This document shows, piece after piece, positions 60,863 through 64,000 of a DNA stretch of 64,000 nucleotides. The DNA comes from Welwitschia mirabilis (taxonomy: Eukaryota > Gnetophyta > Gnetopsida > Welwitschiales), in the NCBI GenBank assembly GCA_051453625.1, contig JBOZIK010000001.1, positions 153,664,982-153,728,981 on the forward strand, written 5' to 3'. The notes under the pieces were generated by a model, which worked only from the letters and a program-made list of their open reading frames with translations, was not told the origin of the DNA and did no database searches. The stretch's first letter is position 1, and every line of letters begins with the position of its first letter. A program made the translations under genes and the position numbers.

Positions 60863-60962
60863 NNNNNNNNNNNNNNNNNNNNNNNNNNNNNNNNNNNNNN
60901 NNNNNNNNNNNNNNNNNNNNNNNNNNNNNNNNNNNNNNNNNNNNNNNNNNNNNNNNNNNNNN
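60863..60962. other. Assembly gap, 100 N
   Basis: 100 N between an LTR and a second copy of gag start, both minus strand. Confidence 0.99.
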
Positions 60963-61311
60963 ATATTATCTTTGGGATGTAAATTAAAAGGCTTTTGACT
61001 TTCACATTTTCTATTTGTAATTAGATCTATAAAGTAATGTTTGCATTTAAGGAAGAAGTTCCTATTATGATTAGAGTATTAGATGAAGTAACTTACTTTT
61101 GTTTTTGCAATGATTTCGATATGTTTAACATATTTAAAGAAACAATATGACCTACTTCTACACTATAATTTTCTTTTGCAAAATATGATTCTGAAATAAT
61201 AACAGCAGAAAAATCTTCTTCTTCAATTCTAAAAATTTGTGTATCTAGGGTGTGCATACCTAGATCTAGCTCAAAGTAGAATAATCCTTCTTTGATATTT
61301 TCTTTGATCAA
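60963..61311 (-). pseudogene. gag: gag N-terminus, second subfamily 3 copy
   Basis: A minus-strand frame opens at ATG 61311 (MIKENIKEGLFYFELDLGMH) and runs through an acidic part (RIEEEDFSAVI) into MLNISKSLQKQK, equal to the first residues of the gag at 59225, before a stop at 61093. It aligns further to the gap. This longer frame is the best guide to the true gag start. Confidence 0.65.
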
Positions 61312-61894
61312 GTTTCATTCTCTCTGATATTTTGTCTTTTTACTAGAATTCATCATGTACCTACATGCTTAATTAACCTATAGAAATTTAAAATAAAAAA
61401 TAATAGACTGTTGTCCACCTGGTCATGGGAACAACAAGAAAAATAATGATCATACTAACAGAAATCCAAAACTATGAAAATTTACTGATAGAAGAGAATT
61501 GGACTATCATCTAGATTGTTGTGTGAATAACAGATAAAATGAGAATTATTTAAACTTATGTAAAATAAAATTATGAAGTATAGAAAAATAACAAAACTAT
61601 CATCCTACTTATCATGAGAACAATAGAGATAATAATAGTTTTATTATTGAAAACAAAATAAAAATTATGAAAATAAAAACTAATATCAAAATTTTAGAAC
61701 TGTCATGTCCAATTTCATGAGGATGACAGAGAGAACGAAAGGGTTTCTAAAAAAAATGTAGAAATAAAAATTACACAAAAATAAATATATTTTAAACTAT
61801 ACTAGAAATACAACATTAATTCAAATAAATAACCTCAACAAAATATTCAAAGTACTCTTCTAGTTAATGATAATTCTCTAGCTCCTTGCGGCCT
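61312..61894 (-). other. Leader between PBS and gag, second subfamily 3 copy
   Basis: Non-coding; parallels 59381-59975, with the same half-palindrome pairs in decayed form. Confidence 0.55.
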
Positions 61895-61912
61895 TTCTTG
61901 ATAATGGTGCCA
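61895..61912 (-). other. Primer-binding site for tRNA-Asp
   Basis: The minus strand reads TGGCACCATTATCAAGAA. Every difference from the tRNA-Asp complement is a C-to-T or G-to-A change. Confidence 0.83.
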
Positions 61913-61915
61913 AAA

Positions 61916-63159
61916 TGTTATAGTATGAATTTATGCAATCTTGAAATTTTTTAAGTAAATTTATAAATCAAATAACTTGCAGAAACACACACTAGTATAG
62001 ATAGGAGTTCATCCGAATGTCGTAATTCCAATGAAGGCACTAGGATAAAATTTGAAAAATTGATTTCCAATATGTTTTTGGTTTTTTATCTTATAAAAAC
62101 TAAAAGAAAATAAATAAGTAAATGAAATGCAAGTAAATAGAAATTAAATGAAAATGGATATGGAAGAAACTCACTTGATTCCTAATCCTTTTGCTATAAG
62201 GACCAGCTTCTCTATAACTTAGATCAATTAAGAAGAGTATTTAATTAGTCCTTAACCAAGATAAACTATGAGATCTACCAAGTAGAATATAAAATGCAAA
62301 GTGAAATGGAATGAAAAATTAATGCAAATCTAATACTAAACAAGGTCAATCTCAATAAAAAATTCCCTTATGATCTAGATAAATCACAGAGTTGTCACTT
62401 TAAACTATGATCAATGTAAACTATAAGGGACATATAGAATTGAAATGACATAGCAATTGTATTAATTCAAAAGAGTATTTGGATTAACTCAAGAACTTAC
62501 ATCCACTTACAAATTAAATAACAGCATTTCAATGGACTAGACTCAACGTAACACCAAGGAAACTCCTTTCTATATCTTTGGATGGACATCTTGTCCTTCA
62601 ATATTTTATCACAAGTATATTATATATAAAAGATGAAAATAAAAATGAAAGAGGGAAATGGTATTTATAGTTTTGCATTAAGGTTCTAGAAACTAAATCC
62701 TAAAAGTTAAAAAAGAAACCATAATAGCCCACATGAGTCACTTAACCCCATTACAAAGATATTTCTTTCCAACCATATAAAAATAGTTGTCATCCTTACT
62801 GTCATTGGGATAACATCAGGGATGTCATTTTACATCAAAATAACTTCATGCTCTACTATTCGCCTGCATATTCTGTTCATCTCAGCAGTGCCATCATCCT
62901 ACCTATTATGGGGATGACATAAGGGATGACAATCTTTCTTACCTCCAATCTTAAAGGTAAATTAATCTTTTGCATCATGAAGTATTCTTCCAAATACACA
63001 GTATCAGAATAAGCCTAAGAAATAGCCAAATATTCTAAGAATCACATGCTTTATTAATCATCCTATCAGATCTCATAATCATTGGTATTACATCCAAACC
63101 TATGTAAATGTCCTGCAAAAAAACTCAAAATACACCATTAAATTCCTAAAAATTGGCAT
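61916..63159 (-). repeat. LTR, subfamily 3, 5' LTR of the second copy
   Basis: Ends TATAACA three bases before the PBS. Its start on the minus strand lacks the first seven bases (TGTTGTG) and begins ATGCCAAT where the LTR at 63161 abuts. The hairpin place (about 62340-62365) is decayed. Confidence 0.85.
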
Positions 63160-63174
63160 TTGTTGCGATGCCAA
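63153..63174. repeat. Inverted repeat at a head-to-head LTR junction
   Basis: TTGGCAT and ATGCCAA flank TTGTTGCG. It arises because two related LTR ends face each other. Confidence 0.85.
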
Positions 63175-64000
63175 CTTATGTGTATTTGATAGGGTATTTT
63201 GAGTTGTTTTGCAGATAAATTAACAGATAAATGCTTAGTACCTATGACAATCAAGAATCAAGGAACACAAGATGAAAACATGCAATTATCAAATAAAATA
63301 CAAGCAATTCATATAGATACAAAAGAGTATCATTTTTGGATCACGATTCTACACAAGACAAAGCAATCACACTAATAAAAAATTAAGAAAAGACTGTCGT
63401 CTACCCTGTCGTTCACACGATAGTCAGGACAACAACTTCAATTAAGTAAATGAAAGAGTTCTTTTGAGATAACTTCTAGTTAAACTAAAGATCTTCCTAT
63501 CAAACATCATTGACCATCTCATTGTCCAGACATCAGTAGTGGATGAGATATCCAAAAACAGTCGATAATAGTTCAAATACAGTCTGACAGGCAGATAAAC
63601 TAAAGTAAAACCAGAGTTCTAATTATCCATCCTCATCGTTTTCTTTGTTATCCAGATGATCATAGACATGATACTATTTTCGTATAGTTTTATAGAATGT
63701 TTTCCCGAGTTGTTGCCTCTTTATTATGACTTTATTTTGCATGTTAGCTAAGGTTTCTCTTTTACTTTTCTATTAGTTCCCTTTCCCTTTTTGTCTATAA
63801 ATAAAGGTCTCCCCCTTAATCCCTAATCATCTTTGACAGTATCTGACATTCTCATGATAGGAGATCTTAGGACTGGGGAACCATCTTGTAATCTAGAGAG
63901 ATGTTACCTTGGTATTGGGTGGCGTATCCTCCATTGAGGAACAACTACTTTGTGATACAGATGTCTTTTATACTTTTTAATATGAATTATCCTTTTTATT
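63161..64000 (+). repeat. LTR, subfamily 1, start only (continues past the window)
   Basis: Begins TGTTGCGATGCCAACTTATG and follows the LTR at 15148. TATA box TATAAATAAAG at 63796-63806, the best-preserved of subfamily 1 here. It is less decayed than the others, so possibly a younger insertion. Confidence 0.85.

Overview
The window is plant nuclear repeat DNA. It is strongly AT-rich, is broken by runs of N, and consists almost entirely of decayed LTR retrotransposons nested in and next to one another. I found no host gene, no rRNA or tRNA gene, and no prokaryotic feature. Nearly every reading frame carries stops of the kind left by C-to-T and G-to-A change, as expected for old, methylated transposons. 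The order of parts, a primer-binding site matching plant tRNA-Asp, a third ORF after integrase and the gag/protease motifs place most copies in or near the Athila branch of Ty3/gypsy. The species cannot be named from this sequence.

Layout. 1-12650, minus strand: pieces of Athila-like copies. These are an LTR (2822-3918), third ORFs (4450-5735 and 8934-9640), integrases (7950-8833 and 11775-12650), and beyond the LTR an unfamiliar Asn/Asp/Glu-rich coding remnant (1030-2800). 12670-15147: a block I cannot classify. 15148-27086, plus strand: the most complete copy, running LTR, PBS, gag, protease, RT, RNase H, integrase, conserved spacer, third ORF, truncated LTR. 27446-28300: nested tandem repeats. 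28545-33440: a Ty3/gypsy chromovirus lacking a 5' LTR. 33560-40622: a second Athila-like subfamily whose integrase appears twice around an N gap. 40723-42120, minus strand: an ORF fragment and a Ty1/copia gag-protease fragment. 42121-49595: a chimera of a subfamily-2 LTR and a subfamily-1 3' half. 50464-52175: a Ty1/copia 5' part. 52288-63159, minus strand: a third Athila-like subfamily with RT/RNase H and the third ORF missing. 63161-64000: a new LTR in head-to-head orientation that runs out of the window.

How the parts would have worked together: in a live Athila-type element the LTR drives one genomic RNA, tRNA-Asp primes reverse transcription at the PBS, gag-pol supplies the particle and enzymes, and the third ORF is probably made from a spliced RNA. 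Here every copy is defective. The most interesting leftovers are non-coding: a TGTT-loop hairpin in LTRs of two subfamilies, a conserved block between integrase and the third ORF, and clusters of GTCAT/ATGAC half-palindromes that recur in the LTR and beside the third ORF. Also notable are a shared integrase Glu-to-Lys change in four copies and the unfamiliar ORF at the left edge.
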